From NCBI RefSeq assembly GCF_021917145.1, contig NC_061078.1, forward strand, positions 5,290,576 to 5,354,575: DNA of 64,000 bases. Reading direction: 5' to 3'. Both the position numbers and the translations under genes were made by a program. Shown here one piece after another: positions 53,301 to 64,000 of this stretch. Position 1 is the first letter of the stretch; every line of letters begins with the position of its first letter. This DNA is from Hypomesus transpacificus (lineage: Eukaryota; Chordata; Actinopteri; Osmeriformes; Osmeridae). The notes below the pieces were generated by a model that did not search any database, was not told where the DNA came from, and worked only from the letters and a program-made list of their open reading frames with translations.

Positions 53301-56300
53301 CACCCCCTACAGCGTCTTCCTGTCCAAAACACTGTCCACAAAAGCCTGGCCAGCCAATCCCAGAGATGATAAATCTGTTCATTGCTGTAGGCCTGACCTC
53401 GTATCACCAAAGCAGAACAGTGGCTGAGGGGCTGCATGTGGCCCAATAAAACCCAATTGCGTAATTGAGGGGAAATCACTCAATGGCTTACATTCACAAG
53501 TGACCAAAACTCTCCCCAGGCTAATGTTTGATGAAGTCAAAAACACCAATAACCTTGTTATCTCACTATACAAAGCTGGTTAGAGCGTCAATGAAGGAGA
53601 GCCCAGTCTGTTGGTTATTCAACTGGAGTGGATGACTCATTCTTGCTGAGAACACAGGCTCTTAATCTCCATCTAACGTGACCATTCAAACAACAGCAGC
53701 GACTTCTTCTAAAAGCCCTTGTGAATTTAATAACAGTGTTTATTTCAGCCACAGAGACAAAACACATCCATCTGAAGCACTTACCCATCAGAGGAGCTCC
53801 AGAAAATGATACTTCACACTCGAGGAGAACACAAATGTTTTACAGCTCTCAATCCCACTGCAGTAAAATAACAACCCTGTAGCAAACAGAGGTCAACAGG
53901 CGGCACGTACAGCTGTTATCACAACAACACACAACAACTGCCAGGAAACATGATTGGTCGTGAGGGTGTGCGTTTGTGTGGAACAGTAGGACAACAATGG
54001 TGGAGCCTGATATACTCAGCTCTGATGTTATATGTCCATCCATCAATGTCACCATCAGGTCCAGACCCTACATATCCCTCCACACTGGGTTCAGACCCTC
54101 ATATCCCTACACACTGGGCCTGGACCCCATGGTTCCAGACCTGTATTAGTGCACTGGGCTCAGCTCTCCTGCTGCTGGAGGTGACACTACCAGACCACTG
54201 TAGACTGGAGGGGAACACGTGTGATCAGCTCCGTTCATCTGTTCACATCCAGAGCTCCTGCACTACTGTAGATGAGTGAGAACGCCAGTCCGCCCCAAAG
54301 GACGGGCATCCTCGTTAGGTAGAACAACAACAACATTTCCTCCCGTTCTCCAATCCGACATACTGGTTCACTGAAGGCCTTCTTCCTGTGAGACGGCCAA
54401 GGGACACAATGAGCTTCCAATTAGCCAGTGGGAGTGGCTTTCAACTAGCGAGCGACCATTCCCCACCGCGCAGCGATGGGGACGGAAACTCATTACCACG
54501 TGGAGATATTCATGCTTCTGTACAGCAAAGCACTCGACCACAACTCCACTAATGGTCGGTGGTAACCGGCTAATTGAACATCCCGAGGAGTTCTCAAATG
54601 AACACAAACCCCCCGAGGTCCATCGTATGCCTGGGAACAGTCAAACTGCCCACCAGGAGAGGAAAAGGAACAATGAATGCCCTCGTGTTATTACAAGCCA
54701 TTACTCCCTTGACAGGAGACCGCCGTATCATTGCCAATTAGTCCTGGTAGTCTGGGGGGAAACAGAGACCTCTCGGTTCTGACAGAGGCTCGGAGAGGTT
54801 CTATTCCTGAATCCAGTTGCTTTGGGCGACCTTGTGATGTCATTGGGCACGGTATGTTAGAAGGTTGGCAGAGATGGAGGTCAGTTAAGTGACCAGAGGG
54901 AACATGAGACTCACTGCTCCTGAGAAAGATGGTTTTGATAGCTAATCTTCAACCATTGTGTTTGGACAAGGACAGTAACATAACAGATGTGGATAGAACA
55001 GTCCTGTTGCTTTATCTGACCGGCTGCCAAGATAGATAACCCTGGTCTGAGAATGTTGGTGTGTGTATGTGTGTGTTTGTGCATGTGAGTGAGTAAATGA
55101 GTGTGTGAGGGAGGAGGAGAGAGAGGGAGGGAGTGTGTGAGGAAGGGAGGGAGGGAGTGTTTGAGGAAGGGACTGTGTGAGGGAGGGAGTGTGTGAGGGA
55201 GGGAGTGTGTGAGGGAGGGAGGGACATTGTTTTAGCCATGTACAGTTTTCTCATTTTTATCAACTAACATTGACCAGTGGCTCCACATGATGAAATGTTG
55301 AAAACAGTATCACTGGACAAGAAGGAAGGGTAAACAAGCTGTTGGTGAAGGAAGCTTGGCTGAGGGTTGTTTTGCTAGAATGCTGTTGTCAGTGTGCTTG
55401 GAGGAGAAGCACAGCACAGTCATTTAGGCCTGTCCGAGCACAGACTGGCAGCACACAGGCGCCAGCACCAGCCTTGGCAACGATGGCACATGTACACACA
55501 CACATAGCCAATACCACACGCACAAACACACACACACACATACCCAAAAGCACACGCACGTACACGGACAGATTCCATACCTCTGCAGTGATTACAGGGC
55601 CTGGAGGCCGTGCCGTTTTCACCTCATTTACAACACCGCTACTCGACTCTCCCAAACACACACAAGCTCAGCAGCTATCAGGTGATGCCAATCAGACAAG
55701 ATAGGAGAGCTGGAGCCAAACAACACCACCAGTACATGTAGCTGCAGACTCACTGAGGAGACGCCCTAGGAAACAACTGTCTCTCTCTCTTTCTCTCTCT
55801 CTCCGTCTCCCAGGCCTCTCTCACGCTACTCCTCACGTCCTTCACAAGTGCTCCGGAGCTTAGCGAATGTCAGAAAGGAATTTACAGGCTAATCTGCGTG
55901 CATGTCCTGTCAGGACGGAATGTAGCCTCCCATTTCAAATGTTCTACCTGACTCTGCGAGGAAGTCGTGCCAACTGAACTTCGAACAGACTTTCCACATG
56001 ACATCCCACTTTTCAGAGGGGTTTTCATGCTGTATCAGAACGTATCCGATATATGCCGAATATTAAACGTTTTGTTTAATGTGTTCATTTAGCAGACACT
56101 TATCTGAAGCATCATACAGGGGGGGTGGGCCGAATGCTCTCCAACAGACGCATGCCCTGACTGTAGAGTTATCACCTGGCTGTTTTCAGAGATAACAGCT
56201 TTAGAACTGTTTATCTCAATAGCAACAAATGTCCATAGAGAGGGGAGGGTAAGTAGGCTAAGCCTCCACATAAGCCTCCCTAACCAAAACAGACACTTAT

Positions 56301-57039
56301 CCATTCTGTGTCAAGTGGTTTTGAAGAAGAGGGCCGGTGTCCGGTAAGCGCCGCAGTTGACAGACTCCTGCCCAGACACTTCCTACCTCCTGAAAGAAAG
56401 GAAGTGTTCCGAGTCTAACATGAAGCCATTATGATATGCTATCACCGCTACGGGTCAAGTACTTAAGCTTCAGTACACCTCGTTCAGGACAACCGACACA
56501 CACCCTTTCACTGGAGCGACCCTGTGAGGAAGGGATAGGTGGTCACCACCCTTACATCAGAGCTCATCCTTCAAATTCTCACACACACACACACAGACAC
56601 ACACACAGACTAACCCTGAGAACCCTGGGAGAGCCCAACTCAGCGCCTCCCTCACGTCCTCTGTGCTTCCTACAGGAAAGGAGGGGCACACACAAACCAG
56701 GAACACAGTTTGAAGGACACACAGACACACCAGGACCACGGCTTGAAGGACACACACACACACACCAGGACCACGAATTGAGGGACACACACACACACCA
56801 GAACCACGGCTTGACGGACAACGGAAAACTACAGTAGGATGTGGACTGAAGGGTCACAACGACAGCAGATCTCCTTATCAGTGGTCTAGATCTGAGCAGG
56901 GCTGGCAGACATCTTCTCTTGTCTGGAACATTAGGATGTTAAAACATGACCGTTTGGGGGTGAGAGAGAAAAAATAAGAAAGAGGATGAAAATTCACCCA
57001 ATAACAAGTTTGTAATCAGATGCATGTGTTTGATTGGAA
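50400..57039. other. Intergenic region between abhd17c and arnt2
   Basis: About 6.6 kb. The first few hundred bases to the left would hold the abhd17c promoter and 5' UTR; I could not place a start site. No open frame here resembles a known protein. Simple repeats occur at 51219-51232 (T run), 55078-55230 (GAGGGAGG and GTGTGAGG tandem runs), 55494-55560 (CA-rich) and 56578-56800 (CA-rich, with an imperfect ~42-bp repeat around ACCAGGACCACG at 56720-56815). Confidence 0.6.
56084..56110 (+). mobile_element. Short relic of the teleost repeat seen at 47813
   Basis: TTCATTTAGCAGACACTTAT then CTGAAGC is a diverged copy of the core motif CATTTAGCAGACGCTCTTAT. Nothing recognisable continues on either side. 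Confidence 0.4.
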
Positions 57040-58256
57040 ACCACGTAACCAATAAGAATTTATTGTCACAAGCACAATTTGTTACACAAAAATAATGGAC
57101 CACATTTACACAGTTTATACAGGTCTAAAACTCAATGTACAATTAACAGACTAACTAAATACCATAGTTAAATATGCACTCACATTGCACATGATGATAT
57201 CCTTAAAAGCTACACAAAAACACTTATCGTGTGAAAGTAACACGTGTCGACATAAAAATCACATTATTTACAAAAAAAACCATCTAGTTGAGATTTTAGC
57301 AAAAGGACTCCAGATCAACTCCAGATCAAGATCAAGATAATCCCATCATTCTTGCCAGAGACACGTAATACAATCCATCGTGTAAAAGTCCCCCCGCTAT
57401 AAAGTAGTATTCAGTCTCTGTTAATAGTCAAAAGAAGAACATGGTCAAGTCATGAATCAGAGCGTTAAGAGCTGAAGGATAAGGATACACTAGTATACTG
57501 CGAGTTGCTGGCTCCCTATGGCGGTTCCTCCCTGGTAGCAGGCTGGTGGGCGGTTAGCTTCATGAAGTGCACTTTACGCCTTAGCTTAGCGGAAGCGGTT
57601 AGCATAACTTTTTTTTTTTTAAGTCGTTTTTTGTTTGTTTATACACAGATCCCTTGTCTACGCGAGTCCGTTTTAATCTAGGGTTATGGACATCACTACA
57701 TATAGTTTCTATTTTACACAACAAGCTGGATGTAATACTGAGAGAGCAGCAGGATTAGGGTTGTACAGGACCCCTCTGCTCCAGGGACCGTTTGGCTGAA
57801 CAGTGGAACACAGAGTGTAAGACAAAAGATTGGCAGATTTGAAGATACAATCAACAGGACTTTCACTTCCAGGCGTGATGGGTAGCACTGGCGTGGCCAG
57901 AGGACAGAGGGTGGGAGCTGGACTCGCCCGTCCTCACCAATCAAACTCCAGCTCTGCCACTCCGGCTTGCTAATCAGCTCGGAGTCTCGACCTTTCACCT
58001 TTTGAACTCGATTGTTTGCTGTTGAAAGAGTGCCTGAAAATGTCCGTCGTTCGAGAGCTGGTGTGTGACAGGCAGGGGCATGTAACGCCCTCCTGTGAAC
58101 ACAGACGCCACAGCAGGGATGAGGTATGAGAGAGCGAGAGGTGCGGGCCTTGAAGTCCACAGACATAGCGTGAGTGTGTGATGTGTGTGTGAGGTGTACC
58201 CAGTCATTCACCATACTGTGGGAACATAAACTCTGTGTGTGTATGAGTGTGTGAAG

Positions 58257-58303
<47 letters not shown>

Positions 58304-58408
58304 AAAACTACGAAGGGTGGACACACAGAGATCTCCGTCCTGTTCCTTCGCAGTCCGTGCTCCCCCTGTGAGAACGTGTGTGTATGTGTGTGTGTGTGGG
58401 GGGGGGTT
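57040..58408 (-). other. arnt2: Probable arnt2 3' untranslated region
   Basis: The sequence between the arnt2 stop codon and the candidate poly(A) signal is mostly AT-rich. A (GA)n tract at 58259-58299 and GT runs near 58171-58193 and 58376-58398 lie just after the stop codon in gene sense. No other gene is seen here. The extent is inferred from the hexamer only. Confidence 0.5.
57059..57064 (-). promoter_or_regulatory. Candidate poly(A) signal of arnt2
   Basis: AATAAA on the - strand (TTTATT on +) lies about 1.35 kb beyond the arnt2 stop. It would give a 3' UTR ending near 57040. I saw no better canonical hexamer between it and the stop codon. Confidence 0.5.
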
Positions 58409-58880
58409 CTACTCGGAGAAGGGCGGGAACATGCCGAGGTCAGCAAAGTCCTCGATGTTGTAGTTGGCTGCTCCCTGAGAAGGGTCTCCGGCCATGGGCA
58501 GCATGTCCTGGAGACAGAGGGGGACACACAGCTCAGCGGCCAGGCTGGGGAACTGTACCACAAACAGGCAGTGGACCCTGGGCCTGGGCTCATCTCTCTG
58601 ACATGGCCTCTGATTGGTCACCTCATCCAGATCACGGTACATAACCCTCAGCTGAGCAGGTGGGCGTGAGATGCCAAGAGGCTGGGTGGGGCATAGTGTG
58701 TGTGTGAAGTTACCTGAAACCTGTGTGTGAGTCCTTGTTAGTGTGTGTGTGTGTGTGAAGTTACCTGAAACCTGTGTGTGAGTCCTTGTTAGTGTGTGTG
58801 TGTCGTTTAAGTTACCTGAAACCTGTGTGTGAGCCTCTGTGTGTGTCTGTGAAGTTACCTGACACTCGTGTGAGTCTTTG

Positions 58881-58934
<54 letters not shown>

Positions 58935-61252
58935 CCCACCTGAAACACCTCTGTCTGGCTGGGGTTTGTGTGTGAGTGCTGTTCTCCAGGCTGCTGGGCG
59001 TGGTGCTGATTCTGCCACTGGGACCACACCTCGCTGGGCCGGCCCTGGAACTGACCCCCGCTCTGACTGCTCTCCCCGGACACGTCTGGGCACGGGCGGG
59101 GTGGAGAGAGGGGAAGGGATCACAGGTCACAGCGGGGTTAGCATCTTACACACTTCAGAACAGTGGTGGAGATTTATGTACAGGAACATGTCCTATTGTG
59201 TGGAACAGCTCTTATCCACTTCTTGTCAACCCCGCCTGCTTTTATCTTACAGCTGAATCAGGCATGATGACGGCTAAGGTCAACTGCTGAGACTGACAGA
59301 CAGAAAGAGAGACAAACAGTAGCTTATAGACATACTATTTAAGAGAGATAACATTGTTCCGACAGGAAGTACTAGACCCATATGCCTGAGGGAGACATGG
59401 GCGTTAGGAATGTTTATGGAGCTGTGAAGCTCTCACTTCTCTGTACACACCATCAATCCCCTGCCTCTCTGCTCCTACAGCTGTTACTACAGCCGTTAAG
59501 AGGCTTGCTGCATGTTCTCAAATCCATAAGTTGAGAAGCCGTGACCTGACCAGTCAATAAATCGTTATCTGGGAGAAGAGGTGAGCAGGGTCAGGCTCTG
59601 GAGGCCGTGAAGAGGGAGGCTCCTTCATTCATCACAGGCTCACCTCTGCATGCAGAGGCCACTGAGAGCTTCTATTCTGTGGCCCAACGCCAGCAGAACA
59701 CTGCACTGGCACATGACAACAGAAAACACTGCACTGGCACATGACAACAGAAACACTGCACTGGCACATGACAACAGAAAACACTGCACTGGCACATGAC
59801 AACAGAAACACTGCACTGGCACATGACAACAGCAACACTGCACTGGCACATGACAACAGAAACACTGCACTGGCACATGACAACAGAAACACTGCACTGG
59901 CACATGACAACAGAAACACTGCACTGGCACATGACAACAGAAAACACTGCACTGGCACATGACAACAGAAACACTGCACTGGCACATGACAACAGAAACA
60001 CTGCACTGGCACATGACAACAGCAACACTGCACTGGCACAGGACAACAGAAACACTGCACCTGGTTAAACCAGGTAGAGATAGTGTTAGTAGGTTAACCA
60101 TTCATATAACTATTAGTTCACCACTAATCCTAGACTAATATACTGATTAGGTTTGGTGATTCTGAATAGTGTTATTCATTGATAATAGCATGAAGCCTGC
60201 ATGATGAGGCTTCTGGAACAGAATATCAATGAGCCTCTGTTATCTTCAAACCACACGCACAAACATCCCCATTCTAGGGCTGGTATGTGAATCTTAAGAT
60301 GATCAGGATTGGGAAGTTCTCTCAACAGAAACACCACTACTGCTGCCTCAGCCATTTTACTCTGCACAGCCGCCTAGACAGAGAGGGTGTGTGTGTGTGT
60401 GTGTGTGTGTGTGGTTTCTACACACTCAGTACAACCCTCTGGACAGAGACAAATAAGAGTTCTAGAGAAACAACAAAGTGAGCAGTAATGAGTCTGGCCA
60501 GAGTGTGTGTTTGAGGTGTACATCAACAAGAAGCGCTTTCTCAAGGTGCCAACCTCAGGGACAATGGAACAAGGCAGAATGCATTTAAGGATTGGATTTA
60601 TTTATTTACTTTGACCGCTTTTCTCACACTATTTAATTACTATTTGGATATTGTTTTAATTTGCATCGTGTATGATTACCTTGGCAATGACATGCCAATA
60701 AAGCCAGAACATTGAAGGAGGGAGAGAGAGAGAGCATTTGTTTAGAGGCTGTGTCCATGTGAAGACAGACATGACCATTAGCAGGACCTGACTGGACCAA
60801 TCCTCTCTTCTTCTGCTGGGGCAGAAGGACAAAGGAGAGGAGAAGGAGAGAAGCAAAGAGGAGACAAGACAAGGACAGAGAAAAGGAGAGGAGAGAAGCA
60901 AAGAGGAGACAAGACAAGGACAGAGAAAAGGAGAGGAGAGAAGCAAAGAGGAGAGAAGAGAGAAGGAGAGGAGACAAGGACAGAGAAGAAGAGAGAAGGA
61001 GAGGAGGACAGATGGGAGGAGAGGAGAGAGACAAGGGGAGGAGAGGACCAGAGTGTGTATGTGTGCGCGTGTGGACTCATTGTTGCCTTTTGTATCAAGG
61101 GCCACCTCAGTGACGACTGGGACATGACCAGACTTGTTCATACATGATACATGTTCTAAAAATGGAAAGCAGATTTTCTCACATTCTCACAAAACCATAA
61201 CTAAACATGTCTGACCATCTCAACATGTCTGCTGTGATATACAAGCTTACAC

Positions 61253-61305
<53 letters not shown>

Positions 61306-62026
61306 AAAGAGTGACAGATCCTGAGATTCCTATTCTTCACTGACAAAAGAAACACACTTGCTGACCCTAGAACAGATAGAAACAGGAAGTGTCTTACCGA
61401 ACGCTGTGCTGCGGTTGGTCAGTCCTGAGTAGGCGTTGGCGCTGGGGGAGGAAGTTGCTGGGGAGGACAGGGGGCTGTAGGAGGACGGGTCGGCTTGGTA
61501 ACTGTGACCAGAACCAATCCCGAAAGGGCTGGACTGGGCCTTGCTGGACTGGAGGGCAGACAGAGATAGCAGGGAGGAATTCAGAGACTGTGTGTATTTG
61601 CTTGTGTGTACTGGCTTGTGTGTTTGTGTGTTTCCATGTGTGGGTTTCTGTGTGTGTGTGTTTGTATGTATGTGTGTTTCTGTGTGTGTGTGTGAGTGTT
61701 TCAAGCTGGCTCCGATGAGACAAGATGGATGAGGCTGTTAAGAGACCATATGCCCGACACTCTCGCTTGCACGTGTGTGTGTCGCACCCACACACACGGC
61801 AGGCACAACAAGCCCATCAGTTACCATGGCGCTCATGCCACTGAGAGTCGACATGGCAACCGTGACAACCACAGGGGGAGACAGGGCGTGTTCATTAAGC
61901 AGGAGTGTCTATCTAGTGCATACTAGATAAGACCCTCCACACTCCCCACCCACTACACTACAGCACTACGTGGTGAGAGAGAGAGAGAGAGTTTGTGTGG
62001 CTGTGTGGTTGTTGATTTATGAGTTG

Positions 62027-62098
<72 letters not shown>

Positions 62099-62220
62099 GA
62101 GAGAGAGTGGCTGTGTGGTTGTTGATGTATGAGTTGGAGAGAGAGAGAGAGAAAGAGAGAGAGAGTGTGGCTGTGTGGTTGTTGATGTATGAGTTGGAGA
62201 GAGAGAGAAAGAGAGAGAGA

Positions 62221-62267
<47 letters not shown>

Positions 62268-63401
62268 TGTGTGCGTGTGTGTGAGTGTGTGTGTGTGTGT
62301 TACCTGTCCAGAGAACGGGGGTCTGTTTCCTGACCAGGCCACCTGTCCAGGGTTCAGCTGTCTAGAGATCTGGGCTAGGTTCTGATTGGACGATCCTGAC
62401 GGCTGGATATCATTAACCCCCGGGACATGGATGACAGAGGAACTGCAGAGCACGCACACACACATATCTGAGAGTTAGTGTGAAATATGAGCCTATGTTG
62501 GCCCTGCAACTTTCCCCTTCAGACACATTCTGCTGTCATATCAGAGACAAACAACAGCTTCAACTGCTCACATCTGTCAGCATTCTCACACAAACACACA
62601 CACACACACACGCATGCACACATACACACTAACACCTGCAGCATTGTTGTTCAACCCACACAAACACACACACACACACCCACACACACAGGCGGTACCT
62701 GAAGCTCTTTCCAGAGTGTCCCGGCTGGAAGGGAGAACCCTGGGAGTAAAGCTGCTGACCTCCTGCAGTGGAGGATGGAACCATCATCTTCTTCTCCCCC
62801 GCTGCACACACACACACACACAGACACACACACGCACAGACACACCCCCACACATACAGACACACACACATACAGACACACACGCACGCATCCACACACG
62901 CACGGGGGAGAGAGAGACAGAGACAGTTGAAGAGAGACCCGCTCAGTTGGAGACGGGACCACCACAGTACATCACTCAGGTCTGGAGATAAGAGGAGCAG
63001 GAATGTGCAGCTTATCTGCAGCCAGAAGGGGAGACGTACAGTTGGAGATGCCTGTGTACATCTCGGCAAAGCGTGGGTCTCTCTCCTGGGAGAACAGGGC
63101 CTCCGTCTTGTCGATACTCTTCCCCGTCTCATGGACACTACCTCCCACACCGGACACCGGCACCTGGGGGGGGGGGGGGAGGTGGAGCAGAGAGAACTGA
63201 TCAAAGGACGCCCTCCATCATCAGCCTGGACAGCTATGGGGGAGTGTTAACCATGGATGTAGGAGGAGGAGGGGGGGGGGGGGGGGGGCGCCGGATGGTG
63301 TGGACCCAGGGAGCAGGAGGGTTACCTGGGACAGGTCGTAGGCTGTGAGTCCATCTCTCTGGTGAACCTCCAGCTCTGCTTGTTGCTGCTGCTGAAGCTG
63401 C
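58409..63401 (-). CDS. arnt2: arnt2, bHLH-PAS partner protein, last seven coding exons (partial)
   Basis: Exons in gene order: 63401-63326, 63163-63040, 62801-62699, 62442-62304, 61548-61398, 59085-58940, 58507-58409. All are GT-AG and in phase, giving about 279 residues of the C-terminal half. Recognised blocks include [121 protein letters not shown] and the terminus [17 protein letters not shown], matching vertebrate ARNT2. This is the Gln/Ser/Pro-rich transactivation region; the bHLH and PAS domains are encoded beyond the right edge. ARNT2 dimerises with SIM1, NPAS and HIF-type proteins in the nucleus, mainly in neural tissue. arnt2 precedes abhd17c in the same orientation, as in other vertebrates. 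Confidence 0.95.
58705..58932. repeat. 51-bp repeat plus (GT)n in the last arnt2 intron, with splice-donor copies
   Basis: Units of 51 bp contain GAAGTTACCTGAAACCTGTG and GAGTCCTTGTTAGTGTGTG. Three units (ACCTGAAAC at 58712, 58763 and 58814) and one diverged unit (ACCTGACAC at 58857) are followed by a (GT)n run at ~58880-58932. On the - strand each unit reads GTTTCAGGTAACTT, closely related to the true donor of the preceding exon, GTGTTTCAG|GTGGGT. Confidence 0.85.
59694..60060. repeat. 26/27-bp minisatellite in an arnt2 intron
   Basis: Thirteen full units of CACTGCACTGGCACATGACA ACAGAA(A), with GCA or AAA variation at the 3' end of the unit. They lie in the intron between the sixth and fifth exons counted from the 3' end region (59086-61397). 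Apparent open frames on both strands are products of the repetition. Confidence 0.92.
60387..60412. repeat. (GT)n microsatellite in arnt2 intron
   Basis: About 13 GT dinucleotides following AGAGAGG. Confidence 0.9.
60826..61049. repeat. Purine-rich imperfect minisatellite in arnt2 intron
   Basis: Nearly pure purine on the + strand. A unit of roughly 46 bp (AGAAGCAAAGAGGAGACAAG then ACAAGGACAGAGAAAAGGAG) is seen twice with further degenerate copies. Confidence 0.8.
61252..61303. repeat. Poly(C) plus (CA)n microsatellite in arnt2 intron
   Basis: A run of about 18 C followed by about 17 CA dinucleotides. Confidence 0.9.
61976..62300. repeat. (GA)n tracts with an embedded ~36-bp repeat, arnt2 intron
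   Basis: Three copies of TGGCTGTGTGGTTGTTGATG then TATGAGTTGGAGAGAG (near 61998, 62108 and 62168) are separated by (GA)n runs of different length. A (GT)n run then reaches the donor of the exon at 62304. Confidence 0.9.
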
Positions 63402-64000
63402 CTGCAAAACACAGCAACAACACGTCAACACCTGTTACACACACACAGGAATACACACGCAGGAATATACACACAGGCCCACACACACACGCACCTGTCA
63501 CACACACACACACAGGAATACACACACACAGACCCACACATACACAGAAATACACACGCAGGAATACACACACACACCAGATACACATAACAGTTTTAGC
63601 ATGTTATTGTGGCCATACCTGTAAATGTCCCTAATATGATGGTAATTTGTGTTTTTAAAGACTTGCAGAAGTGCTAACAGCTATTGTGCACCATTACTTG
63701 TTACCAAAGAAATCCACTGTGCAATCATGTTACTATATTTGATGAAAAGAATCAAGACTTCTGTTCGTAAAATATAGTTTTTTTTATATAACAGGCTTAA
63801 AACTATACATTATGCAAAACAATGTTTTGTAGCCGTCTGTGTAGCATCCTCTGCTGTGTGACACTACTTCGTATTTGTTTAGAGTCGTCATCTCGGACAT
63901 GGTTGACGGCTAAAAAACGGTTGGCTCCTAGCGACTCGCTCGAATAAACCCAAATGAACACCAAGCGAATGGGACTCCAAGGGAGGAAAGGAGGGAGAGA
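63402..64000 (-). other. arnt2 intron at right edge of window
   Basis: CA-rich imperfect repeats with CACACAGGAATACACAC motifs at 63438-63590, then AT-rich sequence. No exon is recognised up to the window edge. Confidence 0.6.

Noticed and set aside
59632-60101. Cys/Val-rich open frames of 130-150 codons on the - strand
   Set aside because: These are three-frame readings of the 26/27-bp minisatellite in an arnt2 intron.

Overview
The window is from a ray-finned fish. It holds the 3' part of arnt2 followed by abhd17c in the same orientation, as in other vertebrates, plus a common teleost interspersed repeat. The exact species cannot be read from the sequence.

Layout. (1) Positions 1-37922 are a tandem array of a ~686-695 bp unit, 33 units counted. 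Each unit carries a tRNA-Ile(AAU) gene on the + strand, a decayed tRNA-Phe-like pseudogene on the + strand, and a convergent tRNA-Ala(AGC) gene on the - strand. Two units are interrupted, at the same base and in the same orientation, by two almost identical ~7.65-7.70 kb DNA transposons (6839-14490 and 17865-25560). I assign these to the Dada superfamily, which is known for inserting into small multicopy RNA genes. Each copy carries a multi-exon transposase gene whose 12 coding exons I could join at GT-AG sites into one open frame of 1443 codons (first copy) or 1457 codons (second copy). At the gene's 5' side lies a promoter-like cluster of five CCAAT boxes. Nothing in either copy looks broken. 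(2) A 100-base run of N (37923-38022) separates the array from the rest, so the physical link between the two halves is an assembly claim. (3) Positions 38023-40906 are a 17-bp polypyrimidine minisatellite. (4) Positions ~40907-50399 are abhd17c on the - strand: exons 1 and 2 are present, and the last exon, which carries the catalytic Asp and His, is not in the window. (5) Positions ~50400-57040 are intergenic. (6) Positions ~57040-63401 are the last seven coding exons and 3' UTR of arnt2 on the - strand; the bHLH and PAS exons lie beyond the right edge.

How the parts fit. The tRNA array is a high-copy, sequence-uniform target that a site-specific transposon can enter with little harm. Each insertion removes one tRNA-Ala of about thirty, yet the target-site duplication leaves the internal Pol III promoter of the broken gene in place. 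In the single-copy half, two minisatellites have grown directly out of splice-donor sites, in abhd17c intron 2 and in the last intron of arnt2. They fill those introns with copies of the neighbouring donor sequence. The last arnt2 intron is also open in frame from end to end.
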